A DNA stretch of 22,188 nucleotides. Origin: Bacteroidales bacterium UBA4788. GTDB lineage: Bacteria > Bacteroidota > Bacteroidia > Bacteroidales > VadinHA17. A model generated the notes under the pieces. That model had not been told where the DNA came from, searched no databases, and saw only the letters and a program-made list of their open reading frames with translations. A program made the position numbers and the translations under genes. Positions within the stretch are counted from its first letter, which is position 1. Each line of letters begins with the position of its first letter. The stretch is taken from the NCBI GenBank assembly GCA_002402965.1, contig DHGW01000067.1, forward strand, positions 11,095-33,282. Direction: 5' to 3'. This document shows positions 7,366-16,443 of this stretch, in pieces.

Positions 7366-8805
7366 TTAGTAACCCGGGTTCTGTTCGCAGTTGACGTTGG
7401 CATCAGTCTCTGCCTGTGGTATTGGCATAGCCCACTTGTAGTTAACCAGTGCGGTGCCGCCGGCTGTGAATGGAATATCCTTGTTAGACAGCCCGGTGTA
7501 GTCAGTTCTGGTGAGAGAGCGCTGTGTGCGGGCTAGGTCGAACAACTCATTGCCTTCAAAGCAAAGTTCTCTTCTTCTCTCAGCGTAGATGTCATTCAGG
7601 GTGACAGCAGGTGCAGCTGCCAGGCCACGGTGAGTGCGGATTGCATTGTAATCTGCCAGTGCTGTGACACCTGACACAGAAGCTCCCTGAAGGATAGCCT
7701 CGGCGCGGATCAGGTACATCTCGGCCAGTCTCAGCACGGGGAAGTTAAACTCCCTGTGTGGTGTCCTGCCCATACGTCCCGGATATTTCAGGCTCCAGAA
7801 TTCACCCGGATAAGTAGCAGGCTCCTGGAACAGGTCAGCACGCACATCTCCTTCTTCATAGAGGTTCAGGACGTCAAGTGATGCTGCGCAGTCACCGTAA
7901 CCACCCGGATCCATCATATAGGATATTGCATCCCACCAGGGATGAGAGGAGTTGCCTTCAGAACCGTCAACCTGGAAGATTATTTCAGCTCCCGGTCCGC
8001 CGCTTCCCCAGTAACCGTCATTATCCCATGTGGTGTATTCATCGGCAGTGAAAAGTTCAAGCCCGGCTGTTCCGATGACAGTGGTTGCATAGGTTGCAGC
8101 AGCCTGCCAGTCCTCCATGTAGAGGCTGACTTTTGCCAGCAGTGCCTGAGCGGCCACTTTTGTTGCAAATGCAGCATCGTCACCTCTCGGATTTGTAACA
8201 GGCAGCAGCGGAAGGGCATCTTCAAGGTCAGTAATGACCCTGTCATATGTTTCGCCTACTGTATTGCGGGCCGGATAACCGTTCTCGGTAACCAGCACCA
8301 CGGGTACTCCCATATTGGACTCGCCTGCAGAATAGGGCTGGCAGTACATGCGGGCCAGGTCAAAGTATGCAAGTCCTCTCATGAACAGGCATTCGCCCAT
8401 AAGCAGGTCCAGGTCAGCCTGTTCAACACCTGCCTCGGTGAATCCGCCGTTGATAACTTTCATTACGTTGTTGGCCTTTGCAATGGTAGTATAAGCTGTG
8501 GCCCACAATCCCGAGGTTGAAGCCGGGGTATTGTTCCAGAGATATTCATCGGTATATCTTCCTGATATAACAGAACCTCTCTTGGCATTTCCACCCTTCA
8601 TATCGGCAGTGATAGGGAACTGTGATCCATACCAGCCGTAGGCGCATAACTGGGAATAGACTCCGCCGGTAGCATTGTCCAGTCCTTTGTAGGTGGAGAG
8701 TGTCATCTCATTCGACTGCGATAACCGTGGTTCCTTGACAAGGAAATCCTCACAAGCAGTAAATAAGACTGCAAAGGATAATAATATTAAGTATTTTGTT
8801 TTCAT
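7366..8805 (-). CDS. SusD/RagB family nutrient-binding outer-membrane lipoprotein
   Basis: A 479-residue lipoprotein that caps the SusC channel and delivers ligand to it. The lipobox LFTAC gives Cys18, followed by EDFLVKEP, the classic SusD opening. The SusD-like N-terminal TPR-type helices follow (MGECLFMRGLAYFDLARMY, AALLAKVSLYMEDWQAAATYA), and the C-terminal RagB/SusD region carries FPVLRLAEMYLIRAEAI, NAIRTHRGL, AERRRELCFEGNELFDLARTQ and a final YKWAMPIPQAE...NCEQNPGY. The length is at the short end for the family (about 480-600). It lies 19 bases downstream of susC and 14 bases upstream of the lipoprotein gene, so one transcript is likely. Ligand class cannot be read from SusD alone. Confidence 0.97.
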   Translation of the reverse strand: MKTKYLILLSFAVLFTACEDFLVKEPRLSQSNEMTLSTYKGLDNATGGVYSQLCAYGWYGSQFPITADMKGGNAKRGSVISGRYTDEYLWNNTPASTSGLWATAYTTIAKANNVMKVINGGFTEAGVEQADLDLLMGECLFMRGLAYFDLARMYCQPYSAGESNMGVPVVLVTENGYPARNTVGETYDRVITDLEDALPLLPVTNPRGDDAAFATKVAAQALLAKVSLYMEDWQAAATYATTVIGTAGLELFTADEYTTWDNDGYWGSGGPGAEIIFQVDGSEGNSSHPWWDAISYMMDPGGYGDCAASLDVLNLYEEGDVRADLFQEPATYPGEFWSLKYPGRMGRTPHREFNFPVLRLAEMYLIRAEAILQGASVSGVTALADYNAIRTHRGLAAAPAVTLNDIYAERRRELCFEGNELFDLARTQRSLTRTDYTGLSNKDIPFTAGGTALVNYKWAMPIPQAETDANVNCEQNPGY

Positions 8806-8824
8806 AGCATCATCGATTTACTTG

Positions 8825-11800
8825 TTAGAATGATACCTCAATGCCGCCCATGATCTTCTTGGTCTGCGGATATATTCCGAATCCGCAACCGTCAACTCCT
8901 CTTTCAGGATCCCAGAAGTCCACTTTATGGAAGGTGTAAAGGTTCACTGCACTCGCATAGACTCTCAGGTTCTGCATCTTCATCTTTGTCACCACTGCCT
9001 TGGGAAGGCTGTAGGAAAGGGTGATGTTCTTAAGCCTGAGATATGAGCCGTCATATAACCATCTCGTGCTTCTGTAGCCGGCCGAGCTGGTTGAGTTGTT
9101 GGCTATAGGTTTCGGGTTCCTGGCAATTTGACCGGGAGTAGTCCAGTAATCAAGCTGGGTGTTGGCTCCGGTGTTAGGCCAGCTGTAACCGTCTGAGTTG
9201 GCGTAGCGGTTTTCCTCAATAGAGACGAGGTTGCCCCACTTGTACTCGAGGTTCACGTCAAGTGACACTCCGTAGGCAGTGAGCCTGGTGTTGATACCGC
9301 CGTTCAGTTTGGGTTCGGGGGAACCGACAATGCTTCTCTTCGCTGCAGCGTAATTGTTGGTGAGTTCACCGGTTTCGCTGACCCACATGGCATCTCCGTT
9401 TGCAGGATTGACGCCGGCATACTCATAAAGATAGAAGCTGTAGAGATGTTCTCCTACCTTGTGCACAAGACGGTTGTTACCGGGAATGAACTGCTCATCC
9501 TTGCCGAGGTCAAGAATTGTACTGTTGTTGTGTGCGATGTTGAATCCGGCGCTCCATTCAAGTTTGCTGGTTGAGACGAGAGTTGCGTCAATCATGAATT
9601 CAATACCTTCATTCTTGATTGATCCGATGTTGGTGGTGATGGAACTGAACCCCGACGTCCGTGAGAGAGGATATGCAAGAAGCATATCGAGCGTCTTACG
9701 GGAATAGACATCGAATGAACCGGTAATACGGTCAAAAATTGCAAAGTCAAGACCTGCGTTGTATTCCGTATTGTTTTCCCATCCCAGTTCAGGGTTGGCC
9801 GGCTGTGTTGGTACCATAACGGAGTTGCCGTTGTACTGGCCTGCACCATATAACCCGTACTGATCATAGTTGCCGATGTTAAAGTTACCGCTCAGACCGT
9901 AGCTGCCACGCAGCTTCAGCATGTTGATAAAGTTAACATTATCCATGAAATTCTCATTGTGAATGTTCCATGATGCGCCAACTGACCAGAAGGTTCCCCA
10001 CCTGTTCTCTGATCCGAAACGTGAAGATCCGTCTGTCCTGAGGCTTGCCTGCAAGTAATACTTGCTCCCGAAGTTATAGTTGGCAACACCGAAGAATGAC
10101 ATGATCGTGTATGCCGTTTCAAAATAGTCGGCATCATCGTCATCTGAAGTGGCCGTATTCGGGAACGGTATATTCGGGTCAACATTCGGAGAGGTAATGT
10201 AGTACTCATTATAATCATATTTCGATGCTTCCTGTCCTCCTACAACCGAGACGGCATGGTCACCGAACTCCTTGTTGAAATTAAGTGTGTTGGAGGTGGT
10301 AAGCAGGAGATATTTTGTCCTTGAAGTCTGCAGGTAACCGAGTGTTTCTCCGTAGTTTGCTTCCGGGCTCCAGTACCTCACACCTTCGCCGTCAGTCAAT
10401 TCAATACTGTTGGTGGACTTGGCAGTCAACCCCTTTACTATGTTGTACTCAAGGTAGCCGTTGGTGTTAAGCCTGTACTGCTTTTCCCACTGCGGATCAT
10501 ACTCTGCTGTTGCACGGGGGTTTGCGTTGGCATTCTCCGGGATTACCAGGTTGTATGTTCCGTCCTCATTCCTCATAGGAGTAAAGGGCTTGATCATCAT
10601 CATAGCAAACAGAGGGTTCACATAGTACATTGACTGCATGGGAACGTCATTTGCAACTGAATAGGCGCCGTTGAAACGGACACCGAGCTTGAGTTTCTTG
10701 TTAAGCTGATGGTCAATGTTCGAACGGACGGAATATTTTGTGAAATCAGAGCCGTAGACTATCCCTTCATGCTTGTCATAGAGAGCAGAGAAGAAATGCT
10801 GGGTCTTATCGCTCCCACCTTCAGCGCTCAGTTCTGCCGAATAGATGCTTCCCTGACGAGTCAGTTCCTTGAACCAGTCAGTTACCGGACCGTCAAGAAG
10901 CGACATCGGGTAATAGTACTTCGCATTTGTGGGATCATCAGGATTACCTCCTGCATTCGTGACAGCCGTTCTCTGGAAGGTAAGGTAATCTTCTGCTGAA
11001 AGTGGGCCGTAATCGTTATCATTAGCCAGTTGTTCAATACCGTATGATGCACGGAAGTTGATCTTGGCAGCGCCGGACTTACCCGACTTGGTAGTTATAA
11101 GTATGACTCCGTTTGCAGCCCTTGAACCATAGATGCTGGAGGCAGCGGCATCCTTAAGGATGGTCATTGATTCCACGTCATTGGGGTTCAGTGATGCCAG
11201 CGCGTTACCTGTATTGGTAAAGAAACTCTGGTCTCCTGACATCACGGGAATACCATCAATAACATAAAGAGGTTCAGTACCGGCATTGATGGAGCTGATA
11301 CCACGGATACGAATCTGGGTTGAAGCACCCGGCTGACCTGAAGCGGCCGTTACCTGGACGCCTGCGACCTTACCGCTGAGCATCTTCTCAATACTTGTTT
11401 CCGGGATGTTCTGTATCTCGGAGCTCTTTACCTCACCTACTGATCCGGTGCTTGCCTCACGTTTCTGGACGCCGTAGGCAACAACAATAACCTCTTCGAG
11501 GTTCAGTAGGTCTGGCTGCATGACAACATCAATCTTATTGCCTGCTCCCACAGTTGCCTCCTGCGATTTCTGGCCTGTAAACCTGAAAACGAGGACCTGC
11601 CCCTGTGATGCCTGAATTGAGTAGTTACCGTCAATGTCGGTTACTACTCCCAATGTGGTTCCTTTTACCTGAACGGTCACCCCGGGTATACCAAGGCCGT
11701 CATCAGAACTGGTAACCGTTCCGGTGACTAGCTTCTGCTGTGCAGCAGAAGTTAACAGGAATCCACAAAGCACGAAAAATACCAAAAGTAATCTTTTCAT
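8825..11800 (-). CDS. SusC/RagA family TonB-dependent outer-membrane transporter
   Basis: A 991-residue 22-stranded-barrel transporter driven by TonB that imports oligomeric nutrients. Signal peptide 1 to about 20 (LLTSAAQ), then a carboxypeptidase-regulatory-like domain (about 22-105; VTGTVTSSDDGLGIPGVTVQVKG), the linker LEEVIVVAYGVQKRE that contains the likely TonB box, and the plug domain (about 115-230) with EKMLSGKVAGVQV, RIRGISSINAG, PLYVIDGIP and the SusC signature DAAASSIYGSRAANGVILITTK. The rest is beta-barrel, ending in a terminal Phe. The length matches the family. No FecR-type anti-sigma gene is adjacent and there is no N-terminal STN domain, so it is unlikely to signal to an ECF sigma factor directly. 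RagA of this family imports peptides, which is relevant given the nearby protease. Confidence 0.98.
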   Translation of the reverse strand: MKRLLLVFFVLCGFLLTSAAQQKLVTGTVTSSDDGLGIPGVTVQVKGTTLGVVTDIDGNYSIQASQGQVLVFRFTGQKSQEATVGAGNKIDVVMQPDLLNLEEVIVVAYGVQKREASTGSVGEVKSSEIQNIPETSIEKMLSGKVAGVQVTAASGQPGASTQIRIRGISSINAGTEPLYVIDGIPVMSGDQSFFTNTGNALASLNPNDVESMTILKDAAASSIYGSRAANGVILITTKSGKSGAAKINFRASYGIEQLANDNDYGPLSAEDYLTFQRTAVTNAGGNPDDPTNAKYYYPMSLLDGPVTDWFKELTRQGSIYSAELSAEGGSDKTQHFFSALYDKHEGIVYGSDFTKYSVRSNIDHQLNKKLKLGVRFNGAYSVANDVPMQSMYYVNPLFAMMMIKPFTPMRNEDGTYNLVIPENANANPRATAEYDPQWEKQYRLNTNGYLEYNIVKGLTAKSTNSIELTDGEGVRYWSPEANYGETLGYLQTSRTKYLLLTTSNTLNFNKEFGDHAVSVVGGQEASKYDYNEYYITSPNVDPNIPFPNTATSDDDDADYFETAYTIMSFFGVANYNFGSKYYLQASLRTDGSSRFGSENRWGTFWSVGASWNIHNENFMDNVNFINMLKLRGSYGLSGNFNIGNYDQYGLYGAGQYNGNSVMVPTQPANPELGWENNTEYNAGLDFAIFDRITGSFDVYSRKTLDMLLAYPLSRTSGFSSITTNIGSIKNEGIEFMIDATLVSTSKLEWSAGFNIAHNNSTILDLGKDEQFIPGNNRLVHKVGEHLYSFYLYEYAGVNPANGDAMWVSETGELTNNYAAAKRSIVGSPEPKLNGGINTRLTAYGVSLDVNLEYKWGNLVSIEENRYANSDGYSWPNTGANTQLDYWTTPGQIARNPKPIANNSTSSAGYRSTRWLYDGSYLRLKNITLSYSLPKAVVTKMKMQNLRVYASAVNLYTFHKVDFWDPERGVDGCGFGIYPQTKKIMGGIEVSF

Positions 11801-11831
11801 AACTTCTAGATTAGGTTAGTAATATGAATCA

Positions 11832-11849
11832 GTGTATTGCATTATACAC
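11832..11849. promoter_or_regulatory. Perfect 6+6 dyad in the susC leader (operator or hairpin)
   Basis: GTGTAT and ATACAC are exact reverse complements separated by six bases, 31-48 bases upstream of the susC ATG. The AT-rich symmetry suits a repressor operator or a small leader hairpin. It lies just downstream of the best candidate promoter at 11862-11871, so it would be near the transcription start. No function can be assigned from sequence. Confidence 0.4.
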
Positions 11850-11861
11850 GCCGCTAAAATA

Positions 11862-11871
11862 CAAAAAAATA
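11862..11871 (-). promoter_or_regulatory. Imperfect candidate -7 element for susC
   Basis: The minus strand reads TATTTTTTTG, which has the TA and TTTG halves of the Bacteroidota -7 motif but with four bases between them instead of two. It is the best candidate in the leader; no perfect TAnnTTTG exists between 11801 and 11968 on this strand. Confidence 0.25.
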
Positions 11872-11919
11872 TCATTACACCCTGTTAAAAATATATAATG
11901 AACCATGCGTCTTTTTCTT

Positions 11920-11927
11920 TACTTTTG
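11920..11927 (+). promoter_or_regulatory. -7 promoter element of dnaE
   Basis: TACTTTTG is a perfect TAnnTTTG match 41 bases before the dnaE ATG. A -33 TTTG is not evident. A second imperfect candidate, TAAATTCG, lies at 11951-11958. Confidence 0.45.
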
Positions 11928-11968
11928 TCATCGTCAGGGTTCAAACCAGGTAAATTCGTCATCTCTTC

Positions 11969-14900
11969 ATGTCATTATTTACTCATTTACACGTACATAC
12001 ACAATATTCAATTCTTGACGGCGCATCAGCTGTCAAGTCACTTGTCCGCAGGGCGAAAGACCTGGGGATGGAAGCACTGGCCATCACTGACCATGGAAAC
12101 ATGTTTGGCGTTAAGGAGTTCCATGACGCAGCAACTGCCGCCGGGATCAAACCAATCATAGGCTGCGAGATATACGTAGCCCGGACGAGTCTGGAGGACA
12201 AGACATCCGTCGAAGATCGCTCCGGTGACCACCTGATACTGCTCGCAAAAAACAAAACAGGATACCATAACCTGGTCAAGCTGGTCTCCCAGGCATGGAT
12301 CAGGGGATTTTACTACAAGCCAAGGATCGACAAACATCTGCTGCGCGCACACAGCGAAGGACTGATCGCCTCCTCGGCATGCATCGCCGGTGAAGCGGCA
12401 CAGGAGATCCTCTCAGGCAACCTGCGGACAGCCGAGGAGGCAATCCTTTCATATAAGGAGATCTTCGGAGACGACTATTACCTCGAGGTGCAGCGCCACG
12501 AGACCAGTGACCCTACATCCGACGTTACCGTCTTCCCGATGCAACAGAGGGTGATTGCCGCTTACCGCGAACTGGCAGCAAAGCATGGCATAAAGATCAT
12601 CGCCTCCAATGACGTGCATTTCATCATGCAGGACGAGGCCGAGGCTCATGACAGGTTAATCTGCCTTAACACCGGGAAAGACATCGATGATCCCAAAAGG
12701 CTTCGCTATACCAAACAGGAGTACCTGAAGAGCGGCGAGGAGATGCTTGCCGTCTTTGCCGACATGCCCGAGGCTGTGAGCAACACACTCGAGATTACCG
12801 GCAAGGTGGAATATTACCAGCTCAACAGTGAACCCATCATGCCGGAGTTCTCAATACCTCCTGAATTTTCCGACAAGGATGAGTACCTGAGGCACCTGAC
12901 GATAAAGGGAGCCGCTGAACGGTGGGAAACAATCTCGCCTGAACTTCAGGCGCGAATAGACTTCGAACTGTCAGTCATTAAAAATATGGGCTTCCCGGGT
13001 TACTTCCTGATAGTGCAGGATTTCCTCAGGGCGGCACGCGAAATGGGCGTGTGGGTCGGCCCCGGAAGAGGCTCTGCCGCGGGCAGCGTGGTGGCATATG
13101 CGCTCCGGATAACCGATATTGACCCGATAAAGTACAACCTGCTGTTTGAGAGGTTCCTGAACCCCGACCGTATCTCCATGCCTGACATAGATATCGACTT
13201 CGATGAGGACGGGCGTGATAAGGTGCTTCGGTACGTTGTGGAGAAGTACGGTCATAACCGTGTGGCGCACATCATCACCTTCGGCACCATGGCCGCAAAA
13301 ATGGCCATCAGGGATGTGGCAAGGGTCCAGAAACTGCCTCTCCCCGAAGCCATCAGGCTGACCAAACTGGTACCCGACAGGCCTGGCACAACCCTGGCTT
13401 CGGCATACGAGGAGGTGCCCGAACTCCTGAAAGAGAAGGAGTCAAAAGAGCCATTGGTGGCCCAGACACTCAAGTTCGCCGAGGTGCTCGAGGGAAGCAT
13501 CAGGCAGACAGGGGTGCACGCCTGCGGCATCATCATCGGAAAAGATGACCTGTGCGAACATATACCCATCTGCACCGCAAAGGATACCGACCTCTACGTG
13601 ACCCAGTACGAGGGCAACCACGTTGAGTCGGTCGGACTGCTTAAGATGGACTTTCTGGGGCTGAAGACACTCTCCATCATGAAGGACGCCGTTGAGAACA
13701 TCAGGAAATCAAAAGGCGTCACAATAGATCTTCAGACACTGGACCTGGAGGACAAACGCACCTATGAGCTCTTCAGCAACGGTGAGACCACCGGCGTGTT
13801 CCAGTTTGAATCGGTTGGTATGAAACGGTACCTCCGCGAGCTGAAGCCCAACCAGTTCGGCGACCTCATAGCCATGAACGCCCTTTACCGTCCGGGGCCA
13901 ATGGATTATATCCCCCAGTTCATCAGGCGCAAACACGGGAAAGACAAGATCTCCTACGAGGTGCCGGCCATGGAGAAGTTCCTGAAGGAGACTTACGGCA
14001 TCACGGTTTACCAGGAACAGGTGATGCTTCTCTCGCAGGAACTCGGGGGATTCTCAAAAGGCCAGGCCGACTCGCTGCGCAAGGCGATGGGCAAGAAGAA
14101 GCGTGACATCATGGACAAGATGAAGGAGGAGTTCATCGAAGGTTGCCGCAGAAATGGCTATGACCGGAACACCATAAACAAGATATGGTCTGACTGGGAA
14201 TCATTTGCTGAATACGCCTTCAATAAATCTCACTCGACCTGTTACGCCCTCATTGCCTACCAGACGGGATATCTCAAGGCTAACTACCCGGCGGAGTTCA
14301 TGGCAGCAGTGCTGAGCCGCAACATCAGCGACATAAAGAAGATCACCGTGATGATGGAGGAGACCCGGCGCATGGGCATCGAGGTACTGGGTCCCGACGT
14401 GAATGAGAGTCTCCTTCAGTTCACCGTCAACCGCAGCGGAAATATCCGGTTCGGCCTCGGAGCCATAAAGGGAGTGGGTGAAAATGCCGTGCTGCACCTC
14501 ATCGAGGAGCGTGAAAAAAACGGACCGTATAAGGATATATGGGACCTCGCCGAAAGGGCGAACCTCAACACCGTAAACAAGAAGATGCTGGAGGCTATGG
14601 TCGTCTCCGGAGCACTTGACGGATTGCCCGGGATGACCCGTGCACAATATTTTTCAGCTGACGGCAAGGGATCGAGCTTCCTCGAGAGCCTCATCCGCTA
14701 CGGCACCAGTGTGAAAAACATAAAAAACAGCAGCCAGCAGTCGCTCTTCGGCGACACCGGAGGATTCGAACTGGTGCGCCCTGAGCCGGCGCCGTGCACC
14801 GACTGGTCCAAGCTGGAGAGGCTCAACAGGGAGAAACAGGTGATTGGCATTTATCTGTCGTCTCACCCGCTTGATGACTTCAAACTGGAGATGAATACCT

Positions 14901-15454
14901 TCTGTAACGCCACCCTGGCCGACCTGCAGAATCTGAGCGAGTTTGCCAACCGCGAGGTATGCGTGGCGGGTATCGTCACCGACACCCGGAGCGGAGTGAC
15001 CAAAAACGGCAAACCCTTCGGGGGATTCACACTCCAGGATTATTCCGATTCATTCTCCTTCCTGCTGTTCGATAAGGATTACGTTGCCTTCAGTAACTAT
15101 TTCAGAAATGATTACCAGCTGCTCGTCAAAGGCAGGGTGCAGGGAAGACATTTCAACCCCGAGGAGCTGGAGTTCAAGATAAAGGAGATCCACCTCCTGT
15201 CAGCCGTCAGGGAAGATCTGATTAATTCGATAACCATTAAACTCAAGGCTGAGCTTGTAAACCCGGAGTTCATAAAGAACCTGAAAACAATCATCACCGA
15301 GAACCCCGGGAACAAATCGCTTAAATTCCTGTTGATAGACCATGACAACAGGATAACCATCCCGCTCTTCTCACGCAGCATCAAGGCAGGCATTACCGAT
15401 GAGCTGATTGGATGGCTGGAGGATAATCCTGAACTTGATTTTAAGGTAAATTAG
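11969..15454 (+). CDS. dnaE: DNA polymerase III alpha subunit, DnaE type
   Basis: The replicative polymerase catalytic subunit, 1161 residues, close to the Escherichia coli length of 1160. Domains in order: PHP domain from residue 2 (FTHLHVHTQYSILDGA, ITDHGNM), palm with the catalytic carboxylates in PDIDIDFDE (Asp406, Asp408) and the third in LLKMDFLGLKTL (Asp561), fingers (FNKSHSTCYALIAYQTGYLKA), helix-hairpin-helix region near residues 840-880 and an OB-fold near 980-1070 (VCVAGIVTDTRSGVTKNGKPFGGFTLQD). No internal exonuclease insertion is present, so it is DnaE and not PolC. The ATG start leaves two residues before the PHP strand, as in the family. It is followed by trxA, a neighbourhood I recall in other Bacteroidota. 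Confidence 0.99.
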   Translation: MSLFTHLHVHTQYSILDGASAVKSLVRRAKDLGMEALAITDHGNMFGVKEFHDAATAAGIKPIIGCEIYVARTSLEDKTSVEDRSGDHLILLAKNKTGYHNLVKLVSQAWIRGFYYKPRIDKHLLRAHSEGLIASSACIAGEAAQEILSGNLRTAEEAILSYKEIFGDDYYLEVQRHETSDPTSDVTVFPMQQRVIAAYRELAAKHGIKIIASNDVHFIMQDEAEAHDRLICLNTGKDIDDPKRLRYTKQEYLKSGEEMLAVFADMPEAVSNTLEITGKVEYYQLNSEPIMPEFSIPPEFSDKDEYLRHLTIKGAAERWETISPELQARIDFELSVIKNMGFPGYFLIVQDFLRAAREMGVWVGPGRGSAAGSVVAYALRITDIDPIKYNLLFERFLNPDRISMPDIDIDFDEDGRDKVLRYVVEKYGHNRVAHIITFGTMAAKMAIRDVARVQKLPLPEAIRLTKLVPDRPGTTLASAYEEVPELLKEKESKEPLVAQTLKFAEVLEGSIRQTGVHACGIIIGKDDLCEHIPICTAKDTDLYVTQYEGNHVESVGLLKMDFLGLKTLSIMKDAVENIRKSKGVTIDLQTLDLEDKRTYELFSNGETTGVFQFESVGMKRYLRELKPNQFGDLIAMNALYRPGPMDYIPQFIRRKHGKDKISYEVPAMEKFLKETYGITVYQEQVMLLSQELGGFSKGQADSLRKAMGKKKRDIMDKMKEEFIEGCRRNGYDRNTINKIWSDWESFAEYAFNKSHSTCYALIAYQTGYLKANYPAEFMAAVLSRNISDIKKITVMMEETRRMGIEVLGPDVNESLLQFTVNRSGNIRFGLGAIKGVGENAVLHLIEEREKNGPYKDIWDLAERANLNTVNKKMLEAMVVSGALDGLPGMTRAQYFSADGKGSSFLESLIRYGTSVKNIKNSSQQSLFGDTGGFELVRPEPAPCTDWSKLERLNREKQVIGIYLSSHPLDDFKLEMNTFCNATLADLQNLSEFANREVCVAGIVTDTRSGVTKNGKPFGGFTLQDYSDSFSFLLFDKDYVAFSNYFRNDYQLLVKGRVQGRHFNPEELEFKIKEIHLLSAVREDLINSITIKLKAELVNPEFIKNLKTIITENPGNKSLKFLLIDHDNRITIPLFSRSIKAGITDELIGWLEDNPELDFKVN

Positions 15455-15464
15455 GTTCACCGGC

Positions 15465-15495
15465 TCTGAAAAGTCAGTTGATTTTAGTAAGTTTG
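15465..15495 (+). promoter_or_regulatory. trxA promoter
   Basis: TAAGTTTG at 15488-15495 is a perfect -7 motif, and TCTG at 15465-15468 (one mismatch from TTTG) sits 19 bases upstream. The position, 39 bases before the ATG at 15535, supports that ATG: the longer frame from a TTG at 15478 would start upstream of the -7 element. Confidence 0.6.
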
Positions 15496-15534
15496 AATAA
15501 GATAAGTTATACAATTCAGAAAACATATAAAACT

Positions 15535-15852
15535 ATGGCACAACAAGTTAACGACAGCAATTTTGATGAGGTTGTATTGAAGTCTGACAAACCCGTAATT
15601 GTGGATTTCTGGGCTGAATGGTGCGGGCCCTGCAGGATGATCGCCCCGTACATTGAGCAGATCGCAGAGGCATATAAGGACAAGGCGCTTGTCGTTAAGT
15701 GTGATGTCGACAGCTCACCGGATGTGGCCCGCAGGTTCAGCATAAGGAATATCCCCACGGTCCTCTATTTCAAGAACGGCGAGGTGGTTGACAAGCAGGT
15801 GGGCGCAGCTGCCCGCTCAGCTTTCGAAGCCAAGCTCACTCCACTATTCTGA
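15535..15852 (+). CDS. trxA: Thioredoxin
   Basis: A 105-residue cytoplasmic disulfide reductase. The redox motif WCGPC places the active cysteines at 30 and 33, preceded by VDFWAE; the cis-proline is Pro74 in RNIPTV, and LYFKNGEVV follows as in canonical thioredoxins. Length and sequence are standard, with no signal peptide, so it acts in the cytoplasm with thioredoxin reductase (not in the window). The ATG at 15535 was chosen over a TTG 19 codons upstream because it gives the normal family N-terminus and lies just after a promoter motif. It ends 7 bases before the LOG-family gene, so the two are probably cotranscribed. Confidence 0.97.
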   Translation: MAQQVNDSNFDEVVLKSDKPVIVDFWAEWCGPCRMIAPYIEQIAEAYKDKALVVKCDVDSSPDVARRFSIRNIPTVLYFKNGEVVDKQVGAAARSAFEAKLTPLF

Positions 15853-15859
15853 TCACCGG

Positions 15860-16435
15860 ATGAAGGTTTGTGTTTTTGCAGCTTCCAGCAGTGGCATTGA
15901 TGATGCGTACAAGAAGGCTGCGGAAGAGTTGGGCGATGCTTTTGCCCGTGATGGAGTGCATGCCATATTCGGTGGCGGCGGTATTGGCCTGATGGGAATA
16001 TTCGCCGATGCGCTCATGGCGCGGGGTGGTTCCGTCACGGGAGTCATACCCGGATTCATGATGAGTGAGGGCTGGGGCCATGACGGGGTGAAAGATATGA
16101 TTGTCACTACCGATATGTCAGAGAGGAAGAAGACCATTTTTGCCATGTCAGATGCTGCTGTGGCGCTGCCCGGAGGGGTGGGCACGCTGGAGGAGCTGAC
16201 TGAGGTGATCACCCTCAAGCAGCTGGGTCAGTTCAACAAGCCCATAATTATTATTAATGTCAACGGTTTCTATGACCACCTGATAGAGTTCTTTGACCAT
16301 ATGGTCAGAGGACACTTCATGAGACTTGAGCACAAGGACATATGGCAGATAGTAACCTCGGCTGACGAGGTGGTGCCGGCAATCCTCAACTACACCGGCT
16401 GGCATGCCGATCCGAAGGTTATAGCAAGGATATAA
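15860..16435 (+). CDS. LOG family protein (cytokinin riboside 5'-monophosphate phosphoribohydrolase type)
   Basis: A 191-residue Rossmann-like enzyme of the LOG/TIGR00730 family, whose members hydrolyse the N-glycosidic bond of nucleoside 5'-monophosphates, classically N6-modified AMP, releasing the base and ribose 5-phosphate. Diagnostic motifs are GGGGIGLMG (38-46) and PGGVGTLEEL (104-113). Arg89 and Glu112 fall where the catalytic Arg and Glu are expected. The frame extends upstream into trxA, but the ATG at 15860 starts directly with KVCVFAASSSG, the family opening strand. It begins 7 bases after the trxA stop. The physiological substrate in a bacterium such as this is unknown; nucleotide salvage or clean-up is plausible. 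Confidence 0.94.
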   Translation: MKVCVFAASSSGIDDAYKKAAEELGDAFARDGVHAIFGGGGIGLMGIFADALMARGGSVTGVIPGFMMSEGWGHDGVKDMIVTTDMSERKKTIFAMSDAAVALPGGVGTLEELTEVITLKQLGQFNKPIIIINVNGFYDHLIEFFDHMVRGHFMRLEHKDIWQIVTSADEVVPAILNYTGWHADPKVIARI

Positions 16436-16443
16436 ACTGTTTT

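Noticed and set aside
14201..14647. A 148-codon minus-strand frame within dnaE.
   Set aside because: It is antisense to conserved polymerase sequence and has no domain-like features; the GC-rich codon usage of dnaE keeps the opposite frame open by chance.
15478..15534. A 19-residue N-terminal extension of thioredoxin from a TTG.
   Set aside because: It would start upstream of a perfect -7 element and adds residues with no family match and no signal-peptide character.
15788..15859. A 24-residue N-terminal extension of the LOG protein that overlaps trxA out of frame.
   Set aside because: The overlap is coding sequence of trxA, and the LOG family begins at the KVCVFAASSSG strand right after the internal ATG.
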